Assembly (NCBI GenBank): GCA_035485575.1
Contig: DATHNW010000001.1
Location: 21,067-85,066, forward strand
Length of the DNA: 64,000 nt
Direction: 5' to 3'
Source of the DNA: DASRHD01 sp035485575
GTDB lineage: Bacteria; Verrucomicrobiota; Verrucomicrobiia; Opitutales; Opitutaceae
Below are positions 42,785 to 51,104 of this stretch, one piece after another. Numbering within the stretch: the stretch's first letter is position 1; each line of letters opens with the position of its first letter. Below the pieces are notes generated by a model, which saw only the letters and a program-made list of their open reading frames with translations, ran no database searches and was not told the origin of the DNA. The position numbers and the translations under genes were made by a program.

Positions 42785-44431
42785 CTAGTTTCCCTCGAGG
42801 TTCGGCAAGGGCATCTCTTCTTCCCACTGCGCAGCCTGGGCGGAATCGTGCGCCTGCAGCGCAATGTCCCGCGCCGCGCGCAACCACGCTGTCCGTGCGG
42901 CGGGCGGCATGCCGTCGGCCGCCAGCAGGTTTTTATAAACCTCGACCGCCTGCTCGGCTTTTCCACCGGCCGCGAGCAGGTGCGCCGCCTCGGCCGCGAG
43001 CGCCCATTCCTGCGGGCGGTAACTCTTGAGATAGCGCACGAACTCCAGCTCGTGCGCCGCGCCGGCGGCATCGCCCGCCTGCGCGACGCGCTCCGCCAGC
43101 GCCAGGCCCACGACAAGGCCCGGCGATTCGTCCATGCCCGCGTGTGCCACGGCCACTGCATCCGCTGATTTTTTTTCAGCCTCGAGCAGGTGCATCTGGC
43201 GAAGCACGGCATAGGGCGCGAGCGCTGGCGGCAGATCCTTGCGGTTTTTCCACTGCTCTGAAAAATCCATTGCGAACGGCCGGTAGAGCGGGTCGCCGAT
43301 GAGCACGCCCTGCCAGCTCAGCGCCGGCAGCGCATAGTAGGCGGCATCACCCAGCGACCAGCCACGCGCCAGTGCATGCAGCAGCAGGTCGGGATGGTGG
43401 GTGAACTCAAGATAAGGTTCGTACACGTTGCCCATGGTGGCCGTGACACCACGCGCCACGAGCGGTCCGCACCAGCCCTGCGTCGGCGAGCGCAGCGTAT
43501 GCGCCGAAAAGCTGTGGATATGCAACGCGATGGCCCCAGGTGGAAACGTGAAATCCGGCAGTTCGAACGGCCCGTTCAAATCGGCGGCATACCATCCGAA
43601 GTAAAACGCGGGCGCATCGCACCGGGCCGATGCCGGCAGCGTGGCACGGGCGCGGTCAACGTCGCCATCGAAGCCCAGCGCAGCCAGCTGGACGGCGGTC
43701 GCCTCAAGCCACTGGTCGCCCTCGCGATGCGGGCCGCCCAGGTCGACGTAGCTGCGGCCGATCAGGCCCGTGCGCTCGGCGGTAAGCGCGTTGTCCACCA
43801 GCCGTTCCGCATCCTCCAGCGTCGGGCCGTCCAGCCGGCCAACTTTCACCACGGAGGAAAGATCGAATGGTGTCGGATGCTCGTTACGGTAAAGCGGATT
43901 GGGTACCCAGGCGTTGATGTTGTAGCCGCTCTGCGCCAGCAGGCTCAGCTCGGAGTCCACCGCCGCCTGGTTGGTGCGAAACTCGGGCCGGCTGGCCAGC
44001 GGTGTGTTTTCGGAAAACAGGCGCGCATCGTGCGCGATGCGCAGCGGCACGCCGCGGCAGACGACCAGGCAGGTGATGCGGTGGCTGAGAATGGCGTATT
44101 TTTTTCGGCCGACCGTATCCACGAGCGACGTACTGATGGCGTCGATCCAGCCGCGATGTACGAGCTCGTCCTGCAGCGGCTGCCAGATCTGGCCGATGAA
44201 TTCCGCCCACGAGATCGTTTCGCCCAGCGGCATGCGCAGCGCGATGAGGTTGTCCGCCGGCACATCGCGGGCCGCGGCATAATGGGCCGCCAGCCGCAGC
44301 GAATCCGGATCGGCGCTATTGGCGAGAATGACCACGTGAAACGCCGGCGGATCTCCGGCGCCCGGCGCCGGCCGGGCCGGCCCGGCCGCCAGCAGGAGCA
44401 TGATCACAAACGTTCTTGCCAAAATTCTCAC
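42785..44431 (-). CDS. TIGR03790 family secreted protein
   Basis: This family has no known function but is widespread in Verrucomicrobia, Planctomycetes and Acidobacteria. The GTG ending at 44431 gives about 548 residues with a signal peptide (LARTFVIMLLLAAGPARPAPG); an upstream ATG at 44488 would run across the fluoride riboswitch and was rejected. Family blocks are VVILANSADPDSLRLAAHYA, KKYAILSHRITCLVVCRGVP and GLIGRSYVDLGGPHREGDQW. The last ~150 residues look like helical repeats (EWALAAEAAHLLAAGGKAEQ). It faces away from crcB. Confidence 0.88.
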   Translation of the reverse strand: MRILARTFVIMLLLAAGPARPAPGAGDPPAFHVVILANSADPDSLRLAAHYAAARDVPADNLIALRMPLGETISWAEFIGQIWQPLQDELVHRGWIDAISTSLVDTVGRKKYAILSHRITCLVVCRGVPLRIAHDARLFSENTPLASRPEFRTNQAAVDSELSLLAQSGYNINAWVPNPLYRNEHPTPFDLSSVVKVGRLDGPTLEDAERLVDNALTAERTGLIGRSYVDLGGPHREGDQWLEATAVQLAALGFDGDVDRARATLPASARCDAPAFYFGWYAADLNGPFELPDFTFPPGAIALHIHSFSAHTLRSPTQGWCGPLVARGVTATMGNVYEPYLEFTHHPDLLLHALARGWSLGDAAYYALPALSWQGVLIGDPLYRPFAMDFSEQWKNRKDLPPALAPYAVLRQMHLLEAEKKSADAVAVAHAGMDESPGLVVGLALAERVAQAGDAAGAAHELEFVRYLKSYRPQEWALAAEAAHLLAAGGKAEQAVEVYKNLLAADGMPPAARTAWLRAARDIALQAHDSAQAAQWEEEMPLPNLEGN

Positions 44432-44449
44432 AATGCCTTGCCTGCACTC

Positions 44450-44516
44450 AGGCAATGGATTCTGCCTTCCCGCAAGGGTAAACTGCACGGCTTGCCGATG
44501 CTGATGACTCCTACCA
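44450..44516 (+). ncRNA. Fluoride riboswitch (crcB motif)
   Basis: The 5' leader of crcB matches the fluoride aptamer: GGCAATGGATTCTGCC (first stem with the ATGG core), GGGTAAAC in the middle, and the near-invariant 3' block CTGATGACTCCTACC. Stem pairs GGCA (44451-44454) and TGCC (44463-44466) are clear. Fluoride binding would turn on the exporter gene whose ATG is at 44533. A short CCAGA-TT-TCTGG hairpin (44514-44525) overlaps the 3' edge and may be the expression platform. Confidence 0.92.
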
Positions 44517-44532
44517 GATTTCTGGAATTGTC

Positions 44533-44928
44533 ATGCAGCTTACTTATCTTCTCGTCGCACTCGGCGGCGCGCTCGGCAGCGTGCTGAGGTTTTTTCTGTC
44601 GGGCCTGGTGGCCGCGCAATGGGGCGGGACGTTCCCGTGGGGCACACTCATCATCAACATCACCGGCTCGTTTGCGATCGGCTTTTTCTCGACACTGACC
44701 GGACCCGACGGCCGATGGGTCGTAGGCACGGAAGGCAGGCAGTTTTTCATGGTCGGCATCTGCGGCGGCTATACCACGTTCTCCGCGTTCAGCCTGCAAA
44801 CGCTCAACCTCGCCCGCGACAGCGAATGGCTGCGCGCCGGCAGCAACATCGCCGGCTCGGTCGGGCTCTGCCTGCTCGCCGTCTGGCTCGGCCACCTGCT
44901 GGCTGCGGCCATCAATCAACCCCGCTGA
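44533..44928 (+). CDS. crcB: Fluoride exporter CrcB/Fluc
   Basis: CrcB is a small dual-topology channel that lets fluoride leave the cell. The 131-residue protein has four membrane helices and the family marks GGALGSVLRFF, WGTLIINITGSFAIGF and ICGGYTTFSAFSLQT, which include the pore residues and the central sodium-site region. Length is typical (about 125-130). A fluoride riboswitch precedes it, which confirms the assignment and shows how it is regulated. Confidence 0.97.
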   Translation: MQLTYLLVALGGALGSVLRFFLSGLVAAQWGGTFPWGTLIINITGSFAIGFFSTLTGPDGRWVVGTEGRQFFMVGICGGYTTFSAFSLQTLNLARDSEWLRAGSNIAGSVGLCLLAVWLGHLLAAAINQPR

Positions 44929-44950
44929 TCACCACGGCCTAAAACCTGCC

Positions 44951-45382
44951 ATGAGCTGGATCACATGGGCGCTCCTGTCGGCCTTGTTCGCCGGCCTCAC
45001 CGCCGTGCTGGCGAAAATCGGCGTGGAAAAAATCGATTCGAACCTCGCCACGGCGATCCGCACGACGGTGGTGCTCGTTTTCAGCTGGGCCATCGCGCTG
45101 GCCGTGGTGCCGGCCGGCACGCTTGCGGCCCTGCCGCGGCGCGCGTGGATTTTTCTGACGCTGTCCGGGCTGGCCACCGGCGCGTCGTGGCTGTGCTACT
45201 TCCGCGCGCTGCAACTGGGCGAGGCCTCGCGCGTGGCGCCGATCGACAAGCTCAGCGTGGTGTTCGCCATCGCGCTCGCAGCGGTGTTTCTGCGCGAGCG
45301 GCTGAGCTGGCAGCAATGGCTCGGCGGCGGCCTCATCGTGGCGGGCGCGCTCGTCATCGCGTGGAAGCCCGGCGCTTCGTGA
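44951..45382 (+). CDS. Single-domain EamA-type transporter
   Basis: The 143-residue protein is one EamA repeat with about four to five membrane helices (WALLSALFAGLTAVLAKIG, TTVVLVFSWAIALAVV, IFLTLSGLATGASWLCYF, VVFAIALAAVFLRERLSW). Full drug/metabolite transporters carry two such repeats; this half-size form would work as a dimer. It follows crcB by 22 bases and may be on the same message. The substrate is unknown. Confidence 0.88.
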   Translation: MSWITWALLSALFAGLTAVLAKIGVEKIDSNLATAIRTTVVLVFSWAIALAVVPAGTLAALPRRAWIFLTLSGLATGASWLCYFRALQLGEASRVAPIDKLSVVFAIALAAVFLRERLSWQQWLGGGLIVAGALVIAWKPGAS

Positions 45383-45388
45383 GCGGGC

Positions 45389-46426
45389 TCACTTCACCGG
45401 CACCGGGTCCGGTGCGTCGGACCGGTGCCGGAGAAGCTGCGCCTGCAAATAAACGTCCCGTGGCGCGTCGCGCCAGGCAGTGACCCAGAGACTCGCGAGC
45501 ATTTCGCCGCCGCGCAACAGCTGCTCCTCGATGAAAGGCTTGCCGTCGAGGCTGCCCGGTGTGCCGTCGGCCCTGAGTTTGCCGGCCTTGTCCAGTTCGT
45601 AGAGCGGCCCGACCTGCTCGTGCTGTTTGCCCAGGTAATCCACGGTTGCCACGAAGACCGGGTCGCGCCCGTCCGTGCGCGGTTCGGTGGCCAGCCGCTG
45701 TGCCCGCCGCGCTGATGGGGCGAGATCGTCAAATTTGATGCCGGCTTTGGCAATGAAGCCGCCGTCGATCCAGGCGTGAAACCCCTTCCAACTCGTGTAG
45801 CCGTTCGGGTTCGGGCCGACCCAGCCGTTGGTCTGGACGGTGGTATGCAGCGGCTGCGAACCATCGCCGACAAAGTGACCCATCATGCCCATCAGATAGA
45901 CGATGTTGGACTGCGCGTTGGCGATTTCCGCGGGCGTGCCCGCCTCTTCGTAGGCCTTGAGATAGGAAAAGGCGGATTTGAGCCGGTCGTAATATTCGAT
46001 GATGGCCCATGGCAGAAATCCCGGCCATTCCCGCACGTGATCAACGTCCTTTTCCGGATTGATGGGCGGAAATTTTCCGGCGTGGGCGGACCGACCGGCG
46101 GCAAACTGCAGGGCGAATTCGTAACGCAGCGGGCTGAGCCGGGCAGGATCGAGGCCGGCCCATGCCAGCTGCTCGAGGTCGATGTAATGGTCCATGCCGT
46201 TGTCGTGCCGGAGCGGAAGATCGGCGACATTGCGCCAGCGGTCGGGCTCGCCGGCGAGGAAGGCGATGCGCGCGGCGTTTTCCGGCGTGCGCACGAAGGC
46301 GGGGAAATCCGCCGGCAGGCCGGCCAGCGCGAGCTGGTTGATGATGCGGTGGCCGGGATAATCCCATGCCCGGGCGGCCCCGGCCGAGAAAATGAGCAAA
46401 GCGAACCCGAGCAGGCAATTTTTCAT
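45389..46426 (-). CDS. Secreted S1/P1-type nuclease (zinc phospholipase C-like fold)
   Basis: The ATG ending at 46426 gives 345 residues with a signal peptide (CLLGFALLIFSAGAARA). The mature N-terminus is then Trp (WDYPGHRIINQLA), whose amino group binds zinc in S1/P1 nucleases. Further zinc ligands lie in DNGMDHYIDLEQL and the hallmark GHFVGDGSQPLHTTV. These enzymes cleave single-stranded DNA or RNA and remove 3'-phosphates outside the cytoplasm, probably for nutrient scavenging. It is the last gene of the minus-strand run from aroB; the amidase gene ends 38 bases upstream. Confidence 0.85.
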   Translation of the reverse strand: MKNCLLGFALLIFSAGAARAWDYPGHRIINQLALAGLPADFPAFVRTPENAARIAFLAGEPDRWRNVADLPLRHDNGMDHYIDLEQLAWAGLDPARLSPLRYEFALQFAAGRSAHAGKFPPINPEKDVDHVREWPGFLPWAIIEYYDRLKSAFSYLKAYEEAGTPAEIANAQSNIVYLMGMMGHFVGDGSQPLHTTVQTNGWVGPNPNGYTSWKGFHAWIDGGFIAKAGIKFDDLAPSARRAQRLATEPRTDGRDPVFVATVDYLGKQHEQVGPLYELDKAGKLRADGTPGSLDGKPFIEEQLLRGGEMLASLWVTAWRDAPRDVYLQAQLLRHRSDAPDPVPVK

Positions 46427-46464
46427 GGCATCACAGGCAAACGCAACGCGCCCGCCGGACAAAA

Positions 46465-47562
46465 TTATTTTTTTGCCGGAAGCGGAAGGGACGAACCGGC
46501 CGGTGGCGTGGACCTGGGGGCAGGAGCCACGGCGGGCGGGGGTGGGCTCGGCGGCGGCAACCCCAGGCTGGCGTAGGCGCGAATGCCAGCGGCGATGCCC
46601 TCGGCGATGTGCTGACGGTAGGCAGCCGTGGCGATTTTGCGGCCTTCGGCGTCGTTGGTGATGTAACCTGACTCGATCAGCACGGCCGGACACGGAGCCA
46701 GGCGGAGCACGGCATAATCATTGTGGCGCAGGCCGCGATCCGCGGAGCCGATCTCGCCCAGGAGCGTCCGATGAATGCAGTAGGCGAGCACGGTGTTCCA
46801 ATAATCGTTTTTGTCGCCGGGATTGGCCTCATCGTCATCGGGATGATGGTTCGACCGGCTGAGGGGAATTTGATAACGCGGCGTAAAACGGTAAGTCTCG
46901 GTGCCGTAGATGCCGGGCATGGCGAAAAAATTGAAATGAATGCTGATGAACAAATCCGCCTTCACTGCCGCGGCGATCTCGTCGCGATGCCGCAAGTCCG
47001 CCTTTTTGTCCGGGCTGAACGCCCGGTCGGTGGTGCGCGTCAGCACCACCCGGCAGCCAGCCGCCTCGAGCAATTTCTGCAGGCGCTGCGCGACATCGAG
47101 CGTGAGCACCCTTTCCTTCAGGCCGAGGCGCTTGTTCTCGGCACCGTCATCCGGCAGACCGTGGCCGGGATCGATGACGATGGTCCGCACCGGCGGCGGA
47201 CGGTCAAGGCCGAGGCGCAGGAGCGGGGTCAGGAGCTTTTCGGCGTCGATGGCGCTGATCCAGACACTGCGCTCGCGGTAAACCGCGGGGCTGCCCATGA
47301 ACAGGCGCCGGCCGTCGAAAATCACATCGCGCAGGTTGACCTCAAATTCAATCCGCGCGGTCGCATTCTGCAGCAAGAGGCGCTTCTCCGGCTCAAGCCA
47401 GCTGGAGTGCAGGCCGAAACGCTGGCCGAACGCGGCGGCGTCGAGGCAATTGACGCCGTCAATTTTCGCCGTTTCAGCGGCGGCAAAAGTGCGCGGCGCC
47501 CGGATGCACGCATTGAAAACGACCAGCACCAGCGCCAGGCGCGCGATGAGTTTTCGCGCCAT
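46465..47562 (-). CDS. N-acetylmuramoyl-L-alanine amidase (Amidase_3)
   Basis: This zinc amidase cuts the bond between muramic acid and the stem peptide of peptidoglycan in the periplasm. The 365-residue protein has a signal peptide (LARLALVLVVFNACIRA), an N-terminal domain of about 100 residues, and the Amidase_3 domain from about residue 120: TIVIDPGHGLPDDGAENKR (zinc His), then LFISIHFNFF (zinc His), and CPAVLIESGYITND (catalytic Glu). The tail is proline-rich (PPPSPPPPAVAPAP). It starts nine bases after infC on the same strand. Confidence 0.92.
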   Translation of the reverse strand: MARKLIARLALVLVVFNACIRAPRTFAAAETAKIDGVNCLDAAAFGQRFGLHSSWLEPEKRLLLQNATARIEFEVNLRDVIFDGRRLFMGSPAVYRERSVWISAIDAEKLLTPLLRLGLDRPPPVRTIVIDPGHGLPDDGAENKRLGLKERVLTLDVAQRLQKLLEAAGCRVVLTRTTDRAFSPDKKADLRHRDEIAAAVKADLFISIHFNFFAMPGIYGTETYRFTPRYQIPLSRSNHHPDDDEANPGDKNDYWNTVLAYCIHRTLLGEIGSADRGLRHNDYAVLRLAPCPAVLIESGYITNDAEGRKIATAAYRQHIAEGIAAGIRAYASLGLPPPSPPPPAVAPAPRSTPPAGSSLPLPAKK

Positions 47563-47571
47563 GACGATTCC

Positions 47572-48222
47572 TCAGGCGCCAGAATGCGGCGCCGGTGGCT
47601 CCGCCTCATCCTCGTCGTCTTCCGGGACGTGGAACTTCGGCTTGCGCTTGTTGGCCGGCAGCGGCGTAAGCATGACGTTGATCTGCTTGCCCAGCAGCTT
47701 CGGCTCGTTGTCGGGGTGGCCCATGCCGGCCAGCTCGGTGGTGGCCCGCTTGATGACCTCGAAGCCGATTTCGGTGTGGGCCATCTCGCGGCCGCGAAAC
47801 TTCAGGCGCAGCTTCACCTTGTTGCCATGGTCGAGAAACTCCTCGGCGTGGCGGAGCTTCGTGAGAAAGTCGTGCTGCTCGATGCGCGCCGTGAACTCGA
47901 TCTCCTTGATCCGGCTCGCGGTGGACTTGACGTGGGAATGTTTCTTCTGCTCCTCGTAAACGTATTTGCCGAAGTCGATGATGCGGCAGACGGGCGGCTG
48001 CGCAGCGGGGGCGAATTCGACCAGATCGAGGCCGACCTGCATGGCCAGCGCGATTGCCTTTTCGGTGGGCAGGATGCCGAGCTGCTTGCCTTCGGGTGAA
48101 ATCACGCGGACCTGCGGGACCTTAATGCGATGATTGCGACGGATGTTCGCGAATGGATCCGTGTTGCGGCGCTGATATTGACCGGGGCGTCCGCCGCCGG
48201 AGGAAGGAAACGAGTTGGCCAT
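47572..48222 (-). CDS. infC: Translation initiation factor IF-3
   Basis: IF-3 checks start-codon pairing on the 30S subunit. The ATG ending at 48222 gives about 216 residues; family marks are NHRIKVPQVRVISPEGKQLG, VEFAPAAQPPVCRIIDFGKY and VKLRLKFRGREMAHTEIGFE. It has an N-terminal extension (MANSFPSSGGGRPGQYQRRN) and an acidic C-terminal tail (EDDEDEAEPP), longer than the usual ~175 residues. It starts with ATG rather than the autoregulatory ATT common in proteobacteria. rpmI and rplT do not follow; an amidase gene does. Confidence 0.96.
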   Translation of the reverse strand: MANSFPSSGGGRPGQYQRRNTDPFANIRRNHRIKVPQVRVISPEGKQLGILPTEKAIALAMQVGLDLVEFAPAAQPPVCRIIDFGKYVYEEQKKHSHVKSTASRIKEIEFTARIEQHDFLTKLRHAEEFLDHGNKVKLRLKFRGREMAHTEIGFEVIKRATTELAGMGHPDNEPKLLGKQINVMLTPLPANKRKPKFHVPEDDEDEAEPPAPHSGA

Positions 48223-48318
48223 CAAGAATGGTTACGAAGCATGATTTAAGCGGAGGCGATTTCTCGCGCGATTGCGCGGAGATGACAATATCTATTTCGC
48301 ACGTCCGCCACGGTGGGA

Positions 48319-48699
48319 TCAAACACTGAAGCTTTCGCCACAGGAGCAGCTGGCCTTGGCATTGGGGTTGGCGAACTTGAAGCCGCCGGCCACCAGCTTG
48401 TGCGAGTAGTCGAGCACGGTGCCCTTGAGATAAAGCGCGGTCTTCGGATCGACGAGCACATCCGCGCCCGCCGAGCGCACGAGGATGTCGCCCCGTTTCG
48501 GCCCGGGCACAAAGCGGAGCTTGTAGCTGAGGCCGTTGCAGCCGCCGCCCGTGATGGCAATGCGCAGCAAACCGCCCTGCTGCTCGCGCTCGATCAGCGT
48601 GCGCACCTTCGTTCCCGCGGCCTCGGTAAGGCGGACGAGATTCTCATTGCCGAGGCGGACTTCGGCAGCGGGCGCAATGGCGGTTTCAGTCACTGGCAT
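48319..48699 (-). CDS. A-type Fe-S carrier protein (IscA/SufA/ErpA-like)
   Basis: This 126-residue protein receives Fe-S clusters from the scaffold and passes them to target enzymes. The three conserved cysteines are in GGGCNGLSYKL and the C-terminal ASCSCGESF. Domain marks are VRLTEAAGTKVRTLIEREQQ and VDPKTALYLKGTVLDYSH. It lies outside the suf operon, between pdxA and infC, and would be the partner of SufBCD at 37.7-41.4 kb. The gene ends 96 bases before infC. Confidence 0.94.
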   Translation of the reverse strand: MPVTETAIAPAAEVRLGNENLVRLTEAAGTKVRTLIEREQQGGLLRIAITGGGCNGLSYKLRFVPGPKRGDILVRSAGADVLVDPKTALYLKGTVLDYSHKLVAGGFKFANPNAKASCSCGESFSV

Positions 48700-48708
48700 T
48701 CCCGCAGA

Positions 48709-49653
48709 TTATCGCCCATTTCGCGCGCGAAGCAAGCGCCGCGCAATGGCCACGGCATTGGCGAAGCTGCGCGGGCTGGCCCGGCCCCGCCCCGCAAGGG
48801 CGAAGGCCGTGCCATGATCGGGGCTGGTGCGCACAAAAGGCAGGCCCAGCGTGACATTCACCGCCTCGTCGAATTCGAGCGTCTTGAGCGGTGCCAGCCC
48901 CTGGTCGTGATAAAGCGCAATGATCACGTCGAATTCGCCCTGCCCGGAGCCAGGCGCCCGTGGCAGCGCGCGGGCGAACAGCGTGTCGGCCGGCTGGCAG
49001 CGCGAGAGGCCGGGATGCGTGGCACGCAACCGGTCGAGAATTGGATCGATCACGCGTTGCTCTTCATCGCCGAGCAGTCCGCCCTCCCCCGCATGCGGAT
49101 TCAAACCGCACACGCCGATGCGGGGCGCGGCGATGCCCTCGGCGCACGCGAGTTCGGCCGCGGCGCCGACCACCCGGGCCAAGCTTTTTTCGGTCAAATG
49201 CGAAAATACTTCGCGCAGAGGCACATGCCAGGTGAGCAGCACGACGCGGAGCCGGCCGCCGCAAAACGCCATCGTGGGTTCACCGCCCCACCGCGCGGCA
49301 AAAAACTCCGTCTGGCCGGGAAATGTAAAACCGGCCTGCGCGAGCCAGCTCTTGCCCACCGGGCCGGTGACGACACCAGAGAACTCGCCGCGGACACAGC
49401 CGGCGGCGGCGCGTTCCATTGCGGCGAGCGCCACGTGCGCGCCATCCAGCGTCGGCTGGCCCGGGATCGCGGCAAAGCCGGCCGCTCCGACGGCGATTTT
49501 TTCCGCGGCGGTTTCAATCCCCGCCAGCCAGCGCGCCGGGCCGAGGACCGCGACCTCGCGCGCCTCCGCCGGCTGCGCCGCCAGCCATGCGGTCAGGACT
49601 TCCGGCCCGATGCCCGCCGGATCACCGCAAGTGAGTGCCAGCCTAGTCGCCAT
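48709..49653 (-). CDS. pdxA: 4-hydroxythreonine-4-phosphate dehydrogenase
   Basis: PdxA oxidises 4-phosphohydroxy-L-threonine in pyridoxal phosphate synthesis. The start at the ATG ending at 49653 (MATRLALTCGDPAGIGPEVL) gives 314 residues. Metal- and substrate-binding blocks are FPGQTEFFAARWG, TWHVPLREVF, GLNPHAGEGGLLGDEE, and ALYHDQGLAPLKTLEFDEAV with RTSPDHGTAFALAG. It overlaps the end of lpxA by 11 bases, so the two genes are coupled. A longer start upstream would extend further into lpxA and lacks family support. Confidence 0.95.
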   Translation of the reverse strand: MATRLALTCGDPAGIGPEVLTAWLAAQPAEAREVAVLGPARWLAGIETAAEKIAVGAAGFAAIPGQPTLDGAHVALAAMERAAAGCVRGEFSGVVTGPVGKSWLAQAGFTFPGQTEFFAARWGGEPTMAFCGGRLRVVLLTWHVPLREVFSHLTEKSLARVVGAAAELACAEGIAAPRIGVCGLNPHAGEGGLLGDEEQRVIDPILDRLRATHPGLSRCQPADTLFARALPRAPGSGQGEFDVIIALYHDQGLAPLKTLEFDEAVNVTLGLPFVRTSPDHGTAFALAGRGRASPRSFANAVAIARRLLRARNGR

Positions 49654-50407
49654 CGTCATTCCCGCCGGCGGCATGGCGACGCACACGGGCAAAGCCGCGT
49701 TTGCCGCCCGTGAAAAAATCCAGGAAGCGGCCGGCCTCGGGCGTCGGATAAGCGCCGCCGGCGCGCGCCTGCGCCGCCACGTCGCGGATGTTACCCGGCG
49801 TGAAATATACGGCTTGAAACGCCTGCTTTAGCTCGGCGATGACCGTGCGGCTGACACCGCGGCGCTTGAGGCCGACCAAGTTGAGGCCGATGACATCGTC
49901 GCGTTCCGCCGCCATCACGTAAGGCGGCACATCGCAGGAAAGCGAGGCGTTGCCGCTGACCATTACGCCCTCACCCAGGCGGCAGTATTGATGGACGCCG
50001 CCACCACCGCCGAGAAAGGCGTGGTCGCCGATGACCACATGGCCGGCCAGCATGACATTGTTGGCAAGCACGACATTACGGCCGACGACACAGTCGTGCG
50101 CCACATGCACGTTGGCCATGAGGTAACAGTTTTCGCCGATTTCGGTGAAGCCGCCGGCGACAGTCGAACTGTTGACCGTGACATGCTCGCGGATGGTGGT
50201 GCCCGACCCGATGCGCACGCCCGATTGCAGGCCGGGGGCGAACTTCAAGTCTTGCGGATCGCCGCCAATGACGGCAAACGGATGGACGACGACACGGTCG
50301 CCGAGCACGGCGCCGCGGCGAACGATGGCATAAGCGTGGATTTCGCAGTCTGCGCCAAGCCGGGCGCCGGGCTCGATGATGGCGGTGGGGTGGATTTTGG
50401 GTTGCAT
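49643..50407 (-). CDS. lpxA: Acyl-ACP--UDP-N-acetylglucosamine O-acyltransferase
   Basis: LpxA makes the first committed step of lipid A synthesis, showing that the organism has a lipopolysaccharide outer membrane. The 254-residue protein is a left-handed parallel beta-helix of hexapeptide repeats (IHPTAIIEPGARLGADCEIH, VVLANNVMLAGHVVIGDHA) with the catalytic His in NVHVAHDCVVG and a helical C-terminus (SRTVIAELKQAFQAVYF). It overlaps the upstream hypothetical gene by one base (TGATG) and pdxA by 11 bases. Other lpx genes are not beside it. Confidence 0.95.
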   Translation of the reverse strand: MQPKIHPTAIIEPGARLGADCEIHAYAIVRRGAVLGDRVVVHPFAVIGGDPQDLKFAPGLQSGVRIGSGTTIREHVTVNSSTVAGGFTEIGENCYLMANVHVAHDCVVGRNVVLANNVMLAGHVVIGDHAFLGGGGGVHQYCRLGEGVMVSGNASLSCDVPPYVMAAERDDVIGLNLVGLKRRGVSRTVIAELKQAFQAVYFTPGNIRDVAAQARAGGAYPTPEAGRFLDFFTGGKRGFARVRRHAAGGNDDGD

Positions 50408-51042
50408 CAGGATTTCGCCCGCCGGGGCGCGGCGGCGCGCTCGGGCAGGAGGTCGAGCTGCGCATCCTTGAGCAGATCGTAATTTTTCAGGATGCGGATG
50501 ACCTGGAGAGTGTCGCTCTTGCGGTAATTCTTGTTGATTTCAACCCGGTCGATGATGTCGAGCAGCATCCCGCGGAAGGAGATGATCCCGTCCACACCGC
50601 GCTCCTTGAGCATCTGCACGCTTTGCGAGCGGTACGGCTCGGCCGTGGGCAGGCCGGGCAGCACGAGGATCTTCACCAGATCCGGCGCCACGCCCGGCTC
50701 ATCGGCATCCATCGGGAAGAAACGCGTCACCTCCTTGAGCACGTTTTCCTCGAGGAAACGGAAAATTTCCGGCGCGCTCTTGAGCGTGGCCGGCGTGAAG
50801 CGGCCGCTGTGCCAGCCCTTGACCGCGACGATCGCGCGGTGGATGAACGGCAGCTCGGTCGAGAACAGGAAAAAATCAGGCCGGCGCGAGCCGCGCTGCC
50901 ACGAGGGGTTGTAGACCAGCAGGTCGATCTCCTCGTCGCCGGTCTTGCGACGCGCCTGCACCTGGTATTTGCGCACCTGCCGCACGAGAAAGCCGCTTTG
51001 CTCGAAATACTCGCGGACAATGCCTTCGTCGATGGCGGACAT
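50407..51042 (-). CDS. Conserved hypothetical protein with a possible nuclease-like core
   Basis: I do not recognise the family. The 211-residue protein is cytoplasmic. Near residue 35 it reads KTGDEEIDLLVYNP and about 35 residues later HRAIVAVKGWHSGRF. An acidic residue followed by a beta-strand and a Lys resembles the E..D..xxK arrangement of Holliday-junction-resolvase or PD-(D/E)xK folds, but the second acid of an ExK pair is replaced by Ala-Val, so catalysis is doubtful. The C-terminal half is mixed alpha/beta (GVDGIISFRGMLLDIIDRVE). It lies between aroB and lpxA with one-base overlap with lpxA. Confidence 0.7.
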   Translation of the reverse strand: MSAIDEGIVREYFEQSGFLVRQVRKYQVQARRKTGDEEIDLLVYNPSWQRGSRRPDFFLFSTELPFIHRAIVAVKGWHSGRFTPATLKSAPEIFRFLEENVLKEVTRFFPMDADEPGVAPDLVKILVLPGLPTAEPYRSQSVQMLKERGVDGIISFRGMLLDIIDRVEINKNYRKSDTLQVIRILKNYDLLKDAQLDLLPERAAAPRRAKS

Positions 51043-51104
51043 AGCGGGAGAATCAGGGATTGGGGAGACGGAATCGAGAAGAAATCCGGCCCGCCGGGGC
51101 CGGT

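Noticed and set aside
44429..44488. ATG at 44488 as the start of the TIGR03790 protein
   Set aside because: It would read through the fluoride riboswitch on the other strand and place about 20 residues before the signal peptide; the GTG at 44431 fits better.
46723..49713. Long plus-strand frames opposite the amidase, infC, the Fe-S carrier and pdxA
   Set aside because: They are antisense shadows of four well-supported minus-strand genes and encode Arg/Ala/Gly-rich sequence without homology.
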